A stretch of DNA of 64,000 bases from Roseovarius spongiae (GCF_003651245.1 NZ_RAPE01000006.1:140032-204031); one strand, 5' to 3'; counted from the stretch's first letter, positions 44,974 to 54,273 are shown. Program-made: numbers and translations. Notes: a model not told the origin generated them from the sequence alone.

Positions 44974-44999
44974 AAAAGCCCCGGCCATGGCCGGGGCTG
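44974..44999 (-). terminator. Rho-independent terminator of the DUF1127 gene
   Basis: A perfect palindrome (AGCCCCGGCC/GGCCGGGGCT around a central AT) is followed on the minus strand by TTTT. It lies 55 bp after the stop of the minus-strand DUF1127 gene and ends that transcript. Confidence 0.8.
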
Positions 45000-45054
45000 A
45001 ATCAAGGCGCGGTCGCCTCATGCGGTTGCGCCTGGGCGGCTGGCGGGCCGTTGC

Positions 45055-45351
45055 TCAGGCCGTAACGCGGTTGCCTTGCGCCGGCGTTCCGGCTGTGGCG
45101 CGCGACGCAGCGGGCCGCGCGTCCTGCGCACGCTCGTCAGATTGGCGCACGACGCGCGGAATGTCCGCGCGATGGATGCCGATATCCCGCAACTCCCAGT
45201 CGGTGAGAGCATGGAGTTCCTTCGCTGTTTCGCGACGTTTCCACGCTCGCTCTGCAGAGCGGATCAGGCGCTCGAAAATGCCGATGGTATGGCCGGTTCG
45301 CGACTCATTCGCAGCCTGCCGGAGCATTTCACGGGTGATAAAGACGGACAT
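45055..45351 (-). CDS. DUF1127 (YjiS-like) small protein
   Basis: A 98-aa protein with the DUF1127 signature LHALTDWELRDIGIHRADI at residues 46-64. It is arginine-rich and may bind nucleic acid; several members in alphaproteobacteria affect RNA turnover or stress adaptation, but this one is untested. The C-terminal 35 residues are low-complexity. A GGAGG site lies just upstream of the ATG. It is a single-gene unit closed by a strong terminator. Confidence 0.9.
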   Translation of the reverse strand: MSVFITREMLRQAANESRTGHTIGIFERLIRSAERAWKRRETAKELHALTDWELRDIGIHRADIPRVVRQSDERAQDARPAASRATAGTPAQGNRVTA

Positions 45352-45769
45352 GTCATCCTCCAGTTCAGTACTTGCCTTCCATGACGCTGAAAGCCGGGAG
45401 GGGATGTGGATCGATTCAACAACCGCTCGCGCGCGTCAACGTCCTGCTCATGTGATCGAAGAGAGATCGGAAACCCCCGAAGCGCAGCCCGCACAAAGGC
45501 TGGCCCGCCCGGGGTTACCCGCGGTTCAGTAGTCTTCCCGCGTCCGGCGGGAACCTCATATGGAAGCTGAACTTCGTCATGCTCCATATCTGGCCCTCGA
45601 CCGGCGCATATTCAAGCCCGCCCGGATCGGGTGTGCCCTTTCCGCCACCGCCCCGGACGGGGCGACGATGCCGCTTCGCTGCGGTTCGCCGTCGTCCGAA
45701 ACGCCGGACCCGAACACCGTGGCGCGGATTGATGTTTGCGCCCCGGACATTTCTGATATCTCACCCGGT
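45352..45769. promoter_or_regulatory. Divergent intergenic region, DUF1127 / antiporter
   Basis: No gene is supported in these 418 bp. The antiporter frame is open upstream of the start I chose, but the extra 70 residues have no membrane or family character. The main structure is a hairpin at 45535-45553 with a perfect 7-bp stem (TTCCCGC/GCGGGAA) and a 5-nt loop. On the minus side TTGACG with a weak -10 after 17 bp (AATCGA) might serve DUF1127. Otherwise I see nothing. Confidence 0.35.
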
Positions 45770-48295
45770 ATGGACATAATTCTGATCACCACGATCATCG
45801 CATCGCTTTTCCTGCTCATCGGCGCCGCCGAACCGCTGGCGAGCTATCTGCGCCTGCCCTATGCGGTGATCATCGCCTGCCTCGGCATCCTGATCGGGCT
45901 CGCCGCCACGTTCTTTCTCCGGACCGAGTTGACCGATGCCCTGAACCCGGTGGCCGAAGCGATCCTGGCCCTGCCGATCCGGTCGAACGTGTTCCTTTAC
46001 GTCTTTTTGCCGACGCTCGTGTTCCAGGTCACGCTGGGGCTGAACCTGCGACGCATGGCGGATGACTGGATGCCCATTCTCGTGCTGGCGGTGGTGGCGG
46101 TGTTCGTTGCGACCTTCGTCGTCGGTTATTCGCTGGCGATGGTCAGCACGCTGACGCTTTCGGCCGCGCTGCTGGTCGGGGCGATCGTATCGACCACCGA
46201 TCCGTCCGCCGTGGTCAGCATCTTCCGCTCGATCTCGGCGCCGCGGCGTCTGGCGCGCATCATCGAGGGCGAAAGTCTGCTCAACGATGCTGCGGCCATC
46301 GCGCTGGCCGCGTTGTTCCTGGAATACGTCAAGGCCGGCGTGCCCGACCCTTCGGTGCAAAGTGCCTTGGCGCGCTTTCCCGTCCTGCTGTTTGGCGGTG
46401 TGGTGACAGGCTGGTTCGCCGCGCGCATCGCGATCTGGATCATGACGTTGTTCGCACGCTACGAACTGGCCGTCATCTCGGTGTCCATCGCGTTGCCGTA
46501 TCTCGCCTATATCGTGGCCGAACAGAGCGTGGGCGCCTCGGGCGTCATCGCCGTGGTGATCGCCGCGATGACGCTGCAACTGACGGGGCCGCGGCGCCTG
46601 CCGCCGCCGACATGGCAAAACCTGCGGGAAGTCTGGGACCTGCTGGCCCATTGGGCCGGCGCGCTGATCTTCGTGTTGGCCGCGCTGCTGATCCCGCGCA
46701 CGCTGGAGACGGTTCAACTACTCGATCTCGGGTTGATCCTGGTGGTCGTGGCCGCAGCCATCGCGTCCCGGGCGGTGATCCTCTACCTGCTGCTTCCGCT
46801 GCTCACGCGGCTTGGCCTGTCGCCCGTGGTTGAACGGCCCTACCGCATGGCGATCATGTGGGGGGGATTGCGCGGGGCGGTCACCTTGTCGCTGGCGCTG
46901 GCCGTGACCGAAAGCGCGTTGGTGCCGGTCGAGATCAAGCGCCAGGTCGCGATACTCGCGACCGGTTTCACGCTCTTCACGTTGCTCGTGCAGGGGACGA
47001 CGCTACGGCCCGTGATCGGCTGGCTCGGGCTGGACAAGCTGTCGCCGCTCGACAATGCGCTCTACAATCAGGTGATCGCGGTCGCGCTGCAAACGGTGCG
47101 GGCGAACCTGGCCAAGGTGACCGAAAGCTACGATCTGACCCAGGAAACCGTCCGGGACGAGGCCAAGCGGTTCGGCAAGCGGCTTGACGTGGCCGTGCAG
47201 TCGGCCGACGCCACCGAGATTCCCGATCGGGATCGTGTGACGCTGGGTCTGATCGCGCTGGCCAGCGCCGAGCGCGACGCGATCGTCGAGAGGTTCCGCG
47301 ATCGCACGATCTCCTCCGCCTTGTCCGAGCGGCTGCTGTCCGACGCCGACGCGCTGATCGAGGCGTCGCGTTTCAACGGGCGCGGCGGTTATAACGCAGT
47401 CGCGCGGCGCAGCCTGGGGTTCGGAAGATGGCTGCGGCCGGCGGTCTTCCTGCACAACCGGCTGCGCATCTCGATGCCACTGGCGACGATCACCACGACG
47501 CGGTTCGGGCTGCTGCTGTCCCAAAGACTGGTCGTGCGCGACCTGCACGATTTCATCGACGGACGCATCCGGCGCATCCACGGAAAGCGCGTGGCGGAAT
47601 TGCTGCACGCGATGCTGGACCGCCGGATCGAACTGATCGAACAGGCGCTCGAAGGGCTGCGTCTGCAATTCCCCGGCTACGCAGAGGACATGGAGCGCCG
47701 GATCATCCGGCGCACCGCCCTGCGGCTGGAAGAACGCGAATATGACACGCTGCTTGAGGAGGGATTGATCGGCGAGGAGGTTCACAGCGCCCTGACGCTG
47801 GATATCGGCGCCCGGCGCGATCGCGCCGAAGCGACGCCGCAGCTTGACCTGGCGGTGCAGAAAATTGAACTGGCCCGCCGGTTTCCCCTTTTCTCCGAGA
47901 TCGATGACGCCGTTCTCACCCGGCTCGCGCGCGCGCTCAAGACGCGCTACGTGAATGTCGGCGAGGTGGTGCTGGGCCGCGATTACACCGCCAGACAAGT
48001 TCATTTCGTGGCGTCGGGCGCGGTCGAACTCACGGCGGCGCGCCAGACTTGGCGGTTGGGGCGCGGCGAGATGTTCGGCCAGATGAGCCTGCTCATGCGC
48101 CGCCCGCAACGCGTCGAAGTGCGCGCCATCGCGCCCACCACGCTGCTCGTTCTGGACGAGAACCGGTTCCTGAACCTGCTCAAGCGCAGCAAGGTCATGC
48201 AGGACGCCGTGCTTGAGAGCGCCCGCAAGCGCGGGCTCGCCTCCGATCAACTCTCGCTGGAGATTGAAAAAATGTCCCGGCGCAAATCCGGATAA
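45770..48295 (+). CDS. CPA1-type cation/proton antiporter with C-terminal cyclic-nucleotide-binding domain
   Basis: An 841-aa membrane protein. Residues 1-420 hold about 12 hydrophobic segments of the NhaP/CPA1 antiporter fold, with STTDPSAVVSIFRS and EGESLLNDAAAIALA carrying the conserved ND pair. Residues 430-690 are a long helical cytoplasmic region. Residues about 700-830 form a cyclic-nucleotide-binding (cap-family) fold (FPLFSEIDDAVLTRLARAL; LGRGEMFGQMSLLMRRPQRV). It should exchange Na+ or K+ for H+ and be gated by ligand at the C-terminus. The ATG giving MDIILITTII is used, although its ribosome binding site is weak. Confidence 0.9.
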   Translation: MDIILITTIIASLFLLIGAAEPLASYLRLPYAVIIACLGILIGLAATFFLRTELTDALNPVAEAILALPIRSNVFLYVFLPTLVFQVTLGLNLRRMADDWMPILVLAVVAVFVATFVVGYSLAMVSTLTLSAALLVGAIVSTTDPSAVVSIFRSISAPRRLARIIEGESLLNDAAAIALAALFLEYVKAGVPDPSVQSALARFPVLLFGGVVTGWFAARIAIWIMTLFARYELAVISVSIALPYLAYIVAEQSVGASGVIAVVIAAMTLQLTGPRRLPPPTWQNLREVWDLLAHWAGALIFVLAALLIPRTLETVQLLDLGLILVVVAAAIASRAVILYLLLPLLTRLGLSPVVERPYRMAIMWGGLRGAVTLSLALAVTESALVPVEIKRQVAILATGFTLFTLLVQGTTLRPVIGWLGLDKLSPLDNALYNQVIAVALQTVRANLAKVTESYDLTQETVRDEAKRFGKRLDVAVQSADATEIPDRDRVTLGLIALASAERDAIVERFRDRTISSALSERLLSDADALIEASRFNGRGGYNAVARRSLGFGRWLRPAVFLHNRLRISMPLATITTTRFGLLLSQRLVVRDLHDFIDGRIRRIHGKRVAELLHAMLDRRIELIEQALEGLRLQFPGYAEDMERRIIRRTALRLEEREYDTLLEEGLIGEEVHSALTLDIGARRDRAEATPQLDLAVQKIELARRFPLFSEIDDAVLTRLARALKTRYVNVGEVVLGRDYTARQVHFVASGAVELTAARQTWRLGRGEMFGQMSLLMRRPQRVEVRAIAPTTLLVLDENRFLNLLKRSKVMQDAVLESARKRGLASDQLSLEIEKMSRRKSG

Positions 48296-48314
48296 GGGAT
48301 CGACAGGCGATCCC
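48296..48314. terminator. Small hairpin between antiporter and 66-aa gene
   Basis: A 7-bp perfect stem (GGGATCG/CGATCCC) with a 5-nt loop starts directly after the antiporter stop codon and lies before the convergent small gene. It may stop transcription from both sides, but no T run follows. Confidence 0.45.
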
Positions 48315-48328
48315 CGCCCCGTCCGCGC

Positions 48329-48529
48329 CTACCTGAGCTCGGCCAGAGCCTTCTTGATCTGCTTGAGCAGTTCCGCGCGATCCTCGCCCTCCATGCCCTC
48401 ATCGGTGGCGCGCATGTAGTCCTTTTTGTCGTCCCGCCACTTCTCGAGCATCGTGATCTTCTCTTCGCGGCTCAGGGTATCATCACGCATCAGATCGTCT
48501 GGGGTTTCGTACTTCTCGAAATATGGCAC
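48329..48529 (-). CDS. Small charged protein of unknown function (66 aa)
   Basis: A 66-aa soluble, helical, charged protein: MPYFEKYETPDDLMRDDTL, then SREEKITMLEKWRDDKKDY. Short proteins of this pattern (YETPDDLM...SREEKI) recur in alphaproteobacteria but have no assigned function. It is convergent with the antiporter gene and has a GGGAAACC-type site upstream. Confidence 0.8.
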   Translation of the reverse strand: MPYFEKYETPDDLMRDDTLSREEKITMLEKWRDDKKDYMRATDEGMEGEDRAELLKQIKKALAELR

Positions 48530-48612
48530 GGCAGGTTTCCCTCCACTGATTTCCGTAAAGATTAACTCAAGACGCGCGGCCGCAACAAGGGCGCCGTTTC
48601 TGCGCCGTCGGC

Positions 48613-48635
48613 CCGCATCCTGTGCCCGGATGCGG
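48613..48635 (-). terminator. Hairpin downstream of the cytochrome oxidase operon
   Basis: An 8-bp perfect stem (CCGCATCC/GGATGCGG) with a 7-nt loop lies 45 bp beyond the stop of the last gene of the minus-strand oxidase operon. A second shorter stem (GGGTCG/CGACCC) sits between it and the stop. It is a plausible terminator without a T run. Confidence 0.4.
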
Positions 48636-48679
48636 CGTGGGGTCGACGCGACCCGTTCATCGACGCCAGGAGTCTGGGG

Positions 48680-49750
48680 TTACTCCGCCACATCGTTCAG
48701 CCTCGCCGGGGCAAGCCCGCTGTAATAGGCGGCCAGTGCCGAGATTTGCTCGTCCGTGAGATCACGGGCGGCCTTGTACATCAGTTCCGCCGCCCGACCG
48801 CCGCCCCGGTTTCCCTTGCGCCATAACCTTAACTGCTGTTCGAGATATGGCGCGTGTTGACCGGCAATTGATGGAAACGCGGGGTTCAGAGGTTCGGACC
48901 AGGGACCGTGGCAGGCGCGGCAGGCAGGCACGCTATGCGAGTCGCCCTCGGCAAAGGCCAGTGCGCGTCCGGCGTCGAACTCTGCTGTGCGGGGGGCCGC
49001 GGATCCCCGTGGCGCGGTCGCGGCGAAGTCGGCGGCCACATCGGGGATCGCCGCGCGCGGCAGGTGGCTCAGGGCTTCGGCCATGATGCCGCTGTCGCGG
49101 GCGCCCGACTTGTAGGCCGCGAGGCTCTGCGCGATGTAGGATTTCGACAGGATGTCCAGACGCGGAACATGGGGGTTTTCGCTGACGCCGCCGGCGCCGT
49201 GACAGACTGCGCAGAATCCTGTCTCCGAGCTTGTCAGTTGCGAATACTCATCGGGCGTCATTTCGGGCAATGCCTGCAGGAAGGCCACCACCGGCCAGAC
49301 CTCGTCGCGCCGATTGGCCGGCCATGCGGGCATGCCGCTCATCTTGATCCCGTTGTGAACGATCCAGAAAAGCTCGGACGCGTCGAATTTCTCCGATACA
49401 TTGCTCAGGTGTGGCGGAACGGGCAGCATCTGCTGCACCGTCGCGCTGCGCGCCACGCCCGGTGCGCCGTGACACATCGCGCAGCCGCTCATGAAATGGC
49501 CGGCCCCCAGCGCGACCATGGCGGGACTGTCGAGGTTGGCGGGCGCCTCCGAAGCGGGCGGAGCGCGCAGTTCAGCCGAATTTTCGAAAGTGGTGTGCAA
49601 CACCCAGCTCACGCCCGGCCAATGCCCGTCGCGCGCCGACACGTTGAACAGCCCGAGAAAAACCACCAGCGCCGCCCCGATCAGCGCGGCGACGATCGCC
49701 CCCGCCGCCACGACGCCGACCGTCCACAGATCGAGATCACGCAGTCTCAT
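48680..49750 (-). CDS. Membrane-anchored tri-haem cytochrome c
   Basis: A 356-aa protein with one N-terminal membrane anchor (about residues 13-35) and three CxxCH haem sites: C90-AM-C93-H94, C180-AV-C183-H184 and C277-RA-C280-H281. The layout resembles the cytochrome subunits of membrane dehydrogenases and long cytochrome c553-type electron donors. It faces the periplasm and probably feeds electrons to the oxidase encoded upstream in the same operon. Its start overlaps the CtaG stop by four bases. A substrate dehydrogenase is not encoded next to it. Confidence 0.88.
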   Translation of the reverse strand: MRLRDLDLWTVGVVAAGAIVAALIGAALVVFLGLFNVSARDGHWPGVSWVLHTTFENSAELRAPPASEAPANLDSPAMVALGAGHFMSGCAMCHGAPGVARSATVQQMLPVPPHLSNVSEKFDASELFWIVHNGIKMSGMPAWPANRRDEVWPVVAFLQALPEMTPDEYSQLTSSETGFCAVCHGAGGVSENPHVPRLDILSKSYIAQSLAAYKSGARDSGIMAEALSHLPRAAIPDVAADFAATAPRGSAAPRTAEFDAGRALAFAEGDSHSVPACRACHGPWSEPLNPAFPSIAGQHAPYLEQQLRLWRKGNRGGGRAAELMYKAARDLTDEQISALAAYYSGLAPARLNDVAE

Positions 49751-50316
49751 GTCAGCCCCCCAAGCAGGGTCCGGCGCGTCAGTGCAAGCCCGCCCAGAAT
49801 ATAGATCGGCGTGCCGATAGCGAGCATCAGCATCCCGCCCAGTTGCTGACCGCTCAGATCAGGGGCGCGACCGCAGATTTCGGCATAGAGATCACTGGGC
49901 GCCAGGATCAGGATCGCCCCGAGTAGCGTCATGTGCATTGAGGTCAGGAACAGGCCCCCTGCCCCGAGCAAAGGCTCGCGCGCGCTCAGCGCTCCGGCCC
50001 AGACCGCCCATCCCGCCGCAAGGAACATCACCTGCTCGAACAGCGTTCCCGCCCCCTCGGTCTGCGCCCAGCCGTGCAGAACCGGCAGATGCCAGAGCCA
50101 GACGACGACGAACTCGAAGAACGCGCCCAGCACCACCGGAGGGCCGAACCGCCGCGCGAGATCGGGCAGCGCCAGAACCAGCAGCGGCGCGGCGACGGCG
50201 ACCAGCCCCATATGCCGCAGCATATGCGCCGGGAAGTCCCCCAGCACCGCGCGCCAGGACGGCAGGTAAAGCGCTGCCAGGGTCGCGGCAAAGCCGATGA
50301 TCGCCGCCCGTCTCAC
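49747..50316 (-). CDS. Cytochrome c oxidase assembly protein, CtaG (caa3) family
   Basis: A 189-aa polytopic protein: LRHMGLVAVAAPLLVLALPDL, VVWLWHLPVLHGWA and LTSMHMTLLGAILILAP with histidines in membrane segments typical of the Caa3_CtaG family, which helps insert copper into caa3-type oxidases. I use a GTG start that overlaps the previous stop (GTGA) and follows GGGAG; an upstream ATG would overlap the previous gene heavily. It is shorter than the common 250-residue form. Both ends are coupled to neighbouring genes of the oxidase operon. Confidence 0.82.
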   Translation of the reverse strand: MRRAAIIGFAATLAALYLPSWRAVLGDFPAHMLRHMGLVAVAAPLLVLALPDLARRFGPPVVLGAFFEFVVVWLWHLPVLHGWAQTEGAGTLFEQVMFLAAGWAVWAGALSAREPLLGAGGLFLTSMHMTLLGAILILAPSDLYAEICGRAPDLSGQQLGGMLMLAIGTPIYILGGLALTRRTLLGGLT

Positions 50317-50684
50317 TGGCAGCTCCCGATAAAGAGCGCGGGCATCGCCACGAAGATCACGCCGATCACCGACACCACGCCCAGCAGGAATCCCGCATGG
50401 CCGAGAAACTCGCGCCGGTGTTTGACGGTGGGCTTGTCGTGGACGTAGGTGTAGTCGCCGAGATAATCCCATTGCCGCCATGAGCGCCAGGTGATCACCG
50501 CGATCAGAACCAGCGCGATCAGCGTCAGCGCCGCGATGGCGAGCTGCGCGGTGTCCAGCGTGCCTGTCTTGGCGCAGTCGATGGCGGTGATCGCATAGAC
50601 GGACGCGAAATGGAGCGACCAGACGACAGGCGCCAGCACCATGTGCCAGATGCTTCTGTGGCGGAATGGCGTTTCTTCGGTCAT
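50313..50684 (-). CDS. Small membrane protein of the cytochrome oxidase operon
   Basis: A 123-aa protein with three hydrophobic segments (ICHM-like start RSIWHMVLAPVVWSLHFASV; IAALTLIALVLIAVITW; AGFLLGVVSVIGVIFVAMP). I recognise no named family, but similar small proteins often lie between subunit I-III and CtaG genes in oxidase operons. Both ends overlap the adjoining genes by four bases. A role in assembly or as an extra subunit is inferred from position only. Confidence 0.78.
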   Translation of the reverse strand: MTEETPFRHRSIWHMVLAPVVWSLHFASVYAITAIDCAKTGTLDTAQLAIAALTLIALVLIAVITWRSWRQWDYLGDYTYVHDKPTVKHRREFLGHAGFLLGVVSVIGVIFVAMPALFIGSCQ

Positions 50685-53299
50685 GCCAGCAACCTCGGGA
50701 ATGCGCCCAGCAACAGCGCGGTGATGACGCCGCTCAGACACAGGAAGTGCCAGTAAAGGGTGGTGTTCCGCAGATCGGCGTCGTAGCGGGGGGTCAGCTT
50801 GCCGAACCAGCTGCCGGCCAGGCAGTAAAGCAGCATGAGCGCGCCCAGCACGGTATGCGCGCCGGTCCAGACCGCCAGCGCGCACATCACCGCCGGAAAG
50901 GCGTGGCTCGCGGGCTCCAGCCCCGGAACAAGCACCGTCAGCGCCAGGGCCGCGCCCGCGCCACAGGCCAAAGCCACGGCCGCACCTATGAACCCGCGCG
51001 CAAGACCGGCCCGGCCATGCCGGTTGAAGCGGCGCGCAGCCACGGTCGCACCCCACGCCAGCGCAAAGCCGAGGCCGCTGAGCGCGGCCAGAACGGCATC
51101 GGGCAGCGGCGCGTCCGCCGGCGGAAAATCGGGTCTTGCCGTCCAGAAGAAGAAGACGCCGAAGACCAGGCTTGCGAAGGCCGTGGAATCGCCCAGCATG
51201 GTGATGAAGACGCCCCACCAGCCCGGCGCGTTCGGCCCGCTGACATAGGTTGGCAGCTTCAGGCCCAGCCCGGCGTCGCGCATCGGTTTCTTCGGCACTT
51301 GCGCCGTCGCGGTCCACAGCCAGTAGATCACGCAAGCGATGGCGAACACGCCCGAAACCACGGCCGCCCAGTACATCTGAAACACCGGCAGGATGAATGC
51401 TCCGCCGGTGAAGCCCGCCGCCCAGAGCGTGCACCACGTGGGACCGGTTATGGGCACCGCCGCCTGCGGCACCGCATCCACCGCCGAGGAGACGATGGTT
51501 TCGCGTTTGCCCTCTGGGGCGTCGGGAATGTAAAACCGCCCGTCGTCGAGGCGCTCCTGCAACTTCGGCTCTTCCCAGAGCGGATAGCGCGAGGTGACAT
51601 AGGGCACGGAGCGCGAGCCCCAGGCCTCGGCCGGCACGTCATGCGACCATTCGAGCGTGCCGGCGTTCCACGGGTTGCGCTCGGTCAGGGGTTGGCGGCT
51701 CTTGGGGCGCAGCAGATCCCAGGCAAAGACCAGGATCCCGGCGGCGATGATAAAGCTGCCCACGGTCGAAATCATGTTCAGCCAATCCCATCCGGCAGCC
51801 TCCGGATAGCTCGCCACGCGGCGCGGCATGCCCCTGAGACCGGTCAGATGCATCGGCAGGAAGCAGATGTTGAAGCCGCTGAAGGTCAGCCAGAAGGCCC
51901 ATTTGCTAAGGCGGTCGGACATCTTCTTCTTGGTGATGAACGGATAGAAATAATAAATCCCGCCGATGATCGGGAAGACCATGCCGCCGAACAGCGTGTA
52001 ATGGAGATGCGCCACGATGAAGTAGGTGTCATGCACCTGCCAGTCAAAGGGCGCGACGGCCACCATCACCCCGGTCAGCCCGCCCGCCGTAAAGATCGCG
52101 AGCGCGCCGGCGATCCAGAGCACCGGCTGGCTCATCTTCACCCGGCCCGCCATCAGCGTGGCGATAAAGGCGAAAATCTGCACTCCTGTCGGGATCACCA
52201 CCGCCTCGGACGCGGCCGAAAAGAAGCCGAGCGAGATCGACGGCAGCCCGGTGGTGAACATGTGATGCACCCACAACCCGAAGCTGAGAAAACCCACCCC
52301 GACCGCCGACAACACGATCCACTCGTAACCCACGATGGGGCGCTGCGCTGCGGTCGGGATCACCATGGCGGCGACGGCGATCGAGGGCAGAAAAACGATG
52401 TAGACCTCCGGATGCCCGAAAATCCAGAACAGGTGTTGCCACAGCATCGGATCACCGCCGCGGTCGGGATCGAAGAACGGCCAGTCGAGCGAGCGTTGCA
52501 GCTCGAACAGGTAGTCGCCTGCGATCAGCGGCGGAAAGGCGAAGAGAATCATCGCGCCCACGACCAGAACATACCACGCATATAGCGGCATCAGGTTGAT
52601 GCGCATTCCCGGCGGGCGGCATTTGATCGTGCCGACGATCAGTTCCACCGCCGCCGCGATGGAGGCGATCTCGATAAAGGACAAACCCAGCAGCCAGATG
52701 TCCGGCCCGACGCCCTCCTGTTCGGTGGCGAGCGGCGGATACATGAACCAGCCCGAACTGGGCGATGCGTTGAACAGGATCGAGCCGAGAACGAAGCAGC
52801 CGCCGATCAGGAACGACCAGTAGCCATAGGCCGACAGTCGTGGGAACGGCATGTCGCGCGCCCCGAGAAAGGCGGGCAGGATCAGGATCGAGATCGCCTC
52901 GAACATCGGCACGGCGAAAAGAAACATCATCGCCGAGCCGTGCATGGTGAAGAACTGGTTGAAGCGATCGGCCGAAAGGAAATCGTTGTCGGGCACCGCA
53001 AGCTGGATACGCATCAGGAGCGCCAGCACGCCGGCGCACAGCATGAAGAAGAAAGCGGTCAGCGAATACCACCGGCCGACCTCGCTGTTGTTGACCGCGG
53101 ACCAGTAACGCCAGCCGGTCGGCGTCTTCCAGGCCGCGCGCAACTGCTGCTCGTTTCGCGCGCGCAACGCCGGATCGACGGGGCGGTTCAGCATCTCTTC
53201 GCTCGGCGGATAGACGCCCTGGAGAGTCTCATCCAGCACCTTGCCGCTGTCGTCGTCACGCGGGGCGTTTCTGGGGGCGTCTGAAAACGTATCGGTCAT
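50681..53299 (-). CDS. ctaD: Cytochrome c oxidase subunit I fused to subunit III
   Basis: An 872-aa polytopic fusion. Residues 60-590 are subunit I with its haem and copper ligands: FTMHGSAMM (H120), GHPEVY (296-300, with the cross-linking Tyr), the VHHMF pair and YFIVAHLHYTLFG. Residues 600-872 are a subunit III-like part with WWGVFITMLGDSTAFASLVF and TLYWHFLCLSGVITALL. Such I-III fusions occur in caa3-type oxidases. The enzyme reduces oxygen and pumps protons. The presence of Tyr in HPEVY suggests an A-type heme-copper oxidase. Start and stop both overlap neighbours. Confidence 0.94.
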   Translation of the reverse strand: MTDTFSDAPRNAPRDDDSGKVLDETLQGVYPPSEEMLNRPVDPALRARNEQQLRAAWKTPTGWRYWSAVNNSEVGRWYSLTAFFFMLCAGVLALLMRIQLAVPDNDFLSADRFNQFFTMHGSAMMFLFAVPMFEAISILILPAFLGARDMPFPRLSAYGYWSFLIGGCFVLGSILFNASPSSGWFMYPPLATEQEGVGPDIWLLGLSFIEIASIAAAVELIVGTIKCRPPGMRINLMPLYAWYVLVVGAMILFAFPPLIAGDYLFELQRSLDWPFFDPDRGGDPMLWQHLFWIFGHPEVYIVFLPSIAVAAMVIPTAAQRPIVGYEWIVLSAVGVGFLSFGLWVHHMFTTGLPSISLGFFSAASEAVVIPTGVQIFAFIATLMAGRVKMSQPVLWIAGALAIFTAGGLTGVMVAVAPFDWQVHDTYFIVAHLHYTLFGGMVFPIIGGIYYFYPFITKKKMSDRLSKWAFWLTFSGFNICFLPMHLTGLRGMPRRVASYPEAAGWDWLNMISTVGSFIIAAGILVFAWDLLRPKSRQPLTERNPWNAGTLEWSHDVPAEAWGSRSVPYVTSRYPLWEEPKLQERLDDGRFYIPDAPEGKRETIVSSAVDAVPQAAVPITGPTWCTLWAAGFTGGAFILPVFQMYWAAVVSGVFAIACVIYWLWTATAQVPKKPMRDAGLGLKLPTYVSGPNAPGWWGVFITMLGDSTAFASLVFGVFFFWTARPDFPPADAPLPDAVLAALSGLGFALAWGATVAARRFNRHGRAGLARGFIGAAVALACGAGAALALTVLVPGLEPASHAFPAVMCALAVWTGAHTVLGALMLLYCLAGSWFGKLTPRYDADLRNTTLYWHFLCLSGVITALLLGAFPRLLA

Positions 53300-54273
53300 G
53301 TCAGCCCCATCAGATAGCTCGCGAGCGCCTCAAGCTCGGCATCCGTCAGATGATCAAAGCCGGGCATTTCCACCCCCGGCTTGAAACGAGCGGGATCCGA
53401 CACCCAGTCGCGCAACGCCGCCTTCTCCATCGGCAGGATCCCGGCGGCCAGTGTGCGACGCGACGCCAGGTGCGTCAGATCCGGCCCGACCGCCCCACTG
53501 GCCGCCGTGCCACGCACCGCGTGACAGGCGCCGCAGCCCTCGGAGAGAAACAGCGCGGCGCCGCGCGTGGCCTCATTGCCTTCTGGCGGCTTGGCTGGTG
53601 CGGCCTCGGCTTCCAGCCAGGCGGCGAACTCCTCGGGCGGCATGGTGACTGCGCCGAAGGCCATGTAGGCGTGGCTCTCACCGCAGAATTCCGCGCATTG
53701 GCCGCGGAATTGCCCCGCCCGGACCGGCTCGAGCGACATCCGGGTTTGCCGGCCGGGAATGAGATCGGTCTTGCCCCCCAGGGCGGGGATCCAGAACGAA
53801 TGGATCACCCGCTCGGCATTGAGGGTGATCTCGGAGCGTTGGCCGGTGGGCAGGCGGATCTCGTTGGCGCTGATCACCGGTTCGCTCGCCCCGTCGGGCC
53901 AGTATTCCACCCGCCACCAGTACTGATGCGCCATGACCCGCACCTCAAGCCCTTCGCCAGACGCGCGCTGGTTCGGCATCTCCGACAGGGCATAAATCAA
54001 CAGCGCGCCCAGCACGATGGTCGGAAACACCACGCCGCCGCCGATGATCAGCGCTTCCGCCGCGCGTCTGCCGAGTGGCCGGGGCGCAATGCGCGTAACG
54101 TAAAAAATCAAGCCATTGACGAAGAGCCACAGCACGACCGCGCCGGCAAGCATCACCCAGAACAGGTCCGAGAGCACCTGCGCGTCACGTCCGGCGGGAT
54201 CGAGCACCGATTGTTCGCCCGCGCAAGCGGTCAGAAGAAATGGCAGGACGCATATCGCGGCGCGCCTCTTCAT
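53296..54273 (-). CDS. ctaC: Cytochrome c oxidase subunit II with fused cytochrome c domain (lipoprotein)
   Basis: A 325-aa subunit II of the caa3 type. The signal ends at a lipobox (FLLTAC, C17), two membrane helices follow (about 35-60 and 76-96), and the CuA site is complete: H158, C193, C197, H201 and M204 in GQCAEFCGESHAYM. A fused cytochrome c domain fills 235-325, with C247-GA-C250-H251 and a methionine ligand in VEMPGFDHL. It takes electrons from the tri-haem cytochrome or a soluble c and passes them to CuA. The ATG overlaps the exoD-type stop; a longer frame upstream is antisense-type noise. Confidence 0.94.
   Translation of the reverse strand: MKRRAAICVLPFLLTACAGEQSVLDPAGRDAQVLSDLFWVMLAGAVVLWLFVNGLIFYVTRIAPRPLGRRAAEALIIGGGVVFPTIVLGALLIYALSEMPNQRASGEGLEVRVMAHQYWWRVEYWPDGASEPVISANEIRLPTGQRSEITLNAERVIHSFWIPALGGKTDLIPGRQTRMSLEPVRAGQFRGQCAEFCGESHAYMAFGAVTMPPEEFAAWLEAEAAPAKPPEGNEATRGAALFLSEGCGACHAVRGTAASGAVGPDLTHLASRRTLAAGILPMEKAALRDWVSDPARFKPGVEMPGFDHLTDAELEALASYLMGLT

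Noticed and set aside
45540..45575. EcfG promoter for the antiporter (GGAAC followed by CGTC)
   Set aside because: The spacing is 20 bp and the -10 is CGTC, outside the accepted 16-17 bp and CGTT; the GGAAC lies in a hairpin arm.
45560..45769. A 70-residue N-terminal extension of the antiporter
   Set aside because: The extra sequence is not hydrophobic or conserved in character and the membrane domain begins exactly at the ATG chosen.
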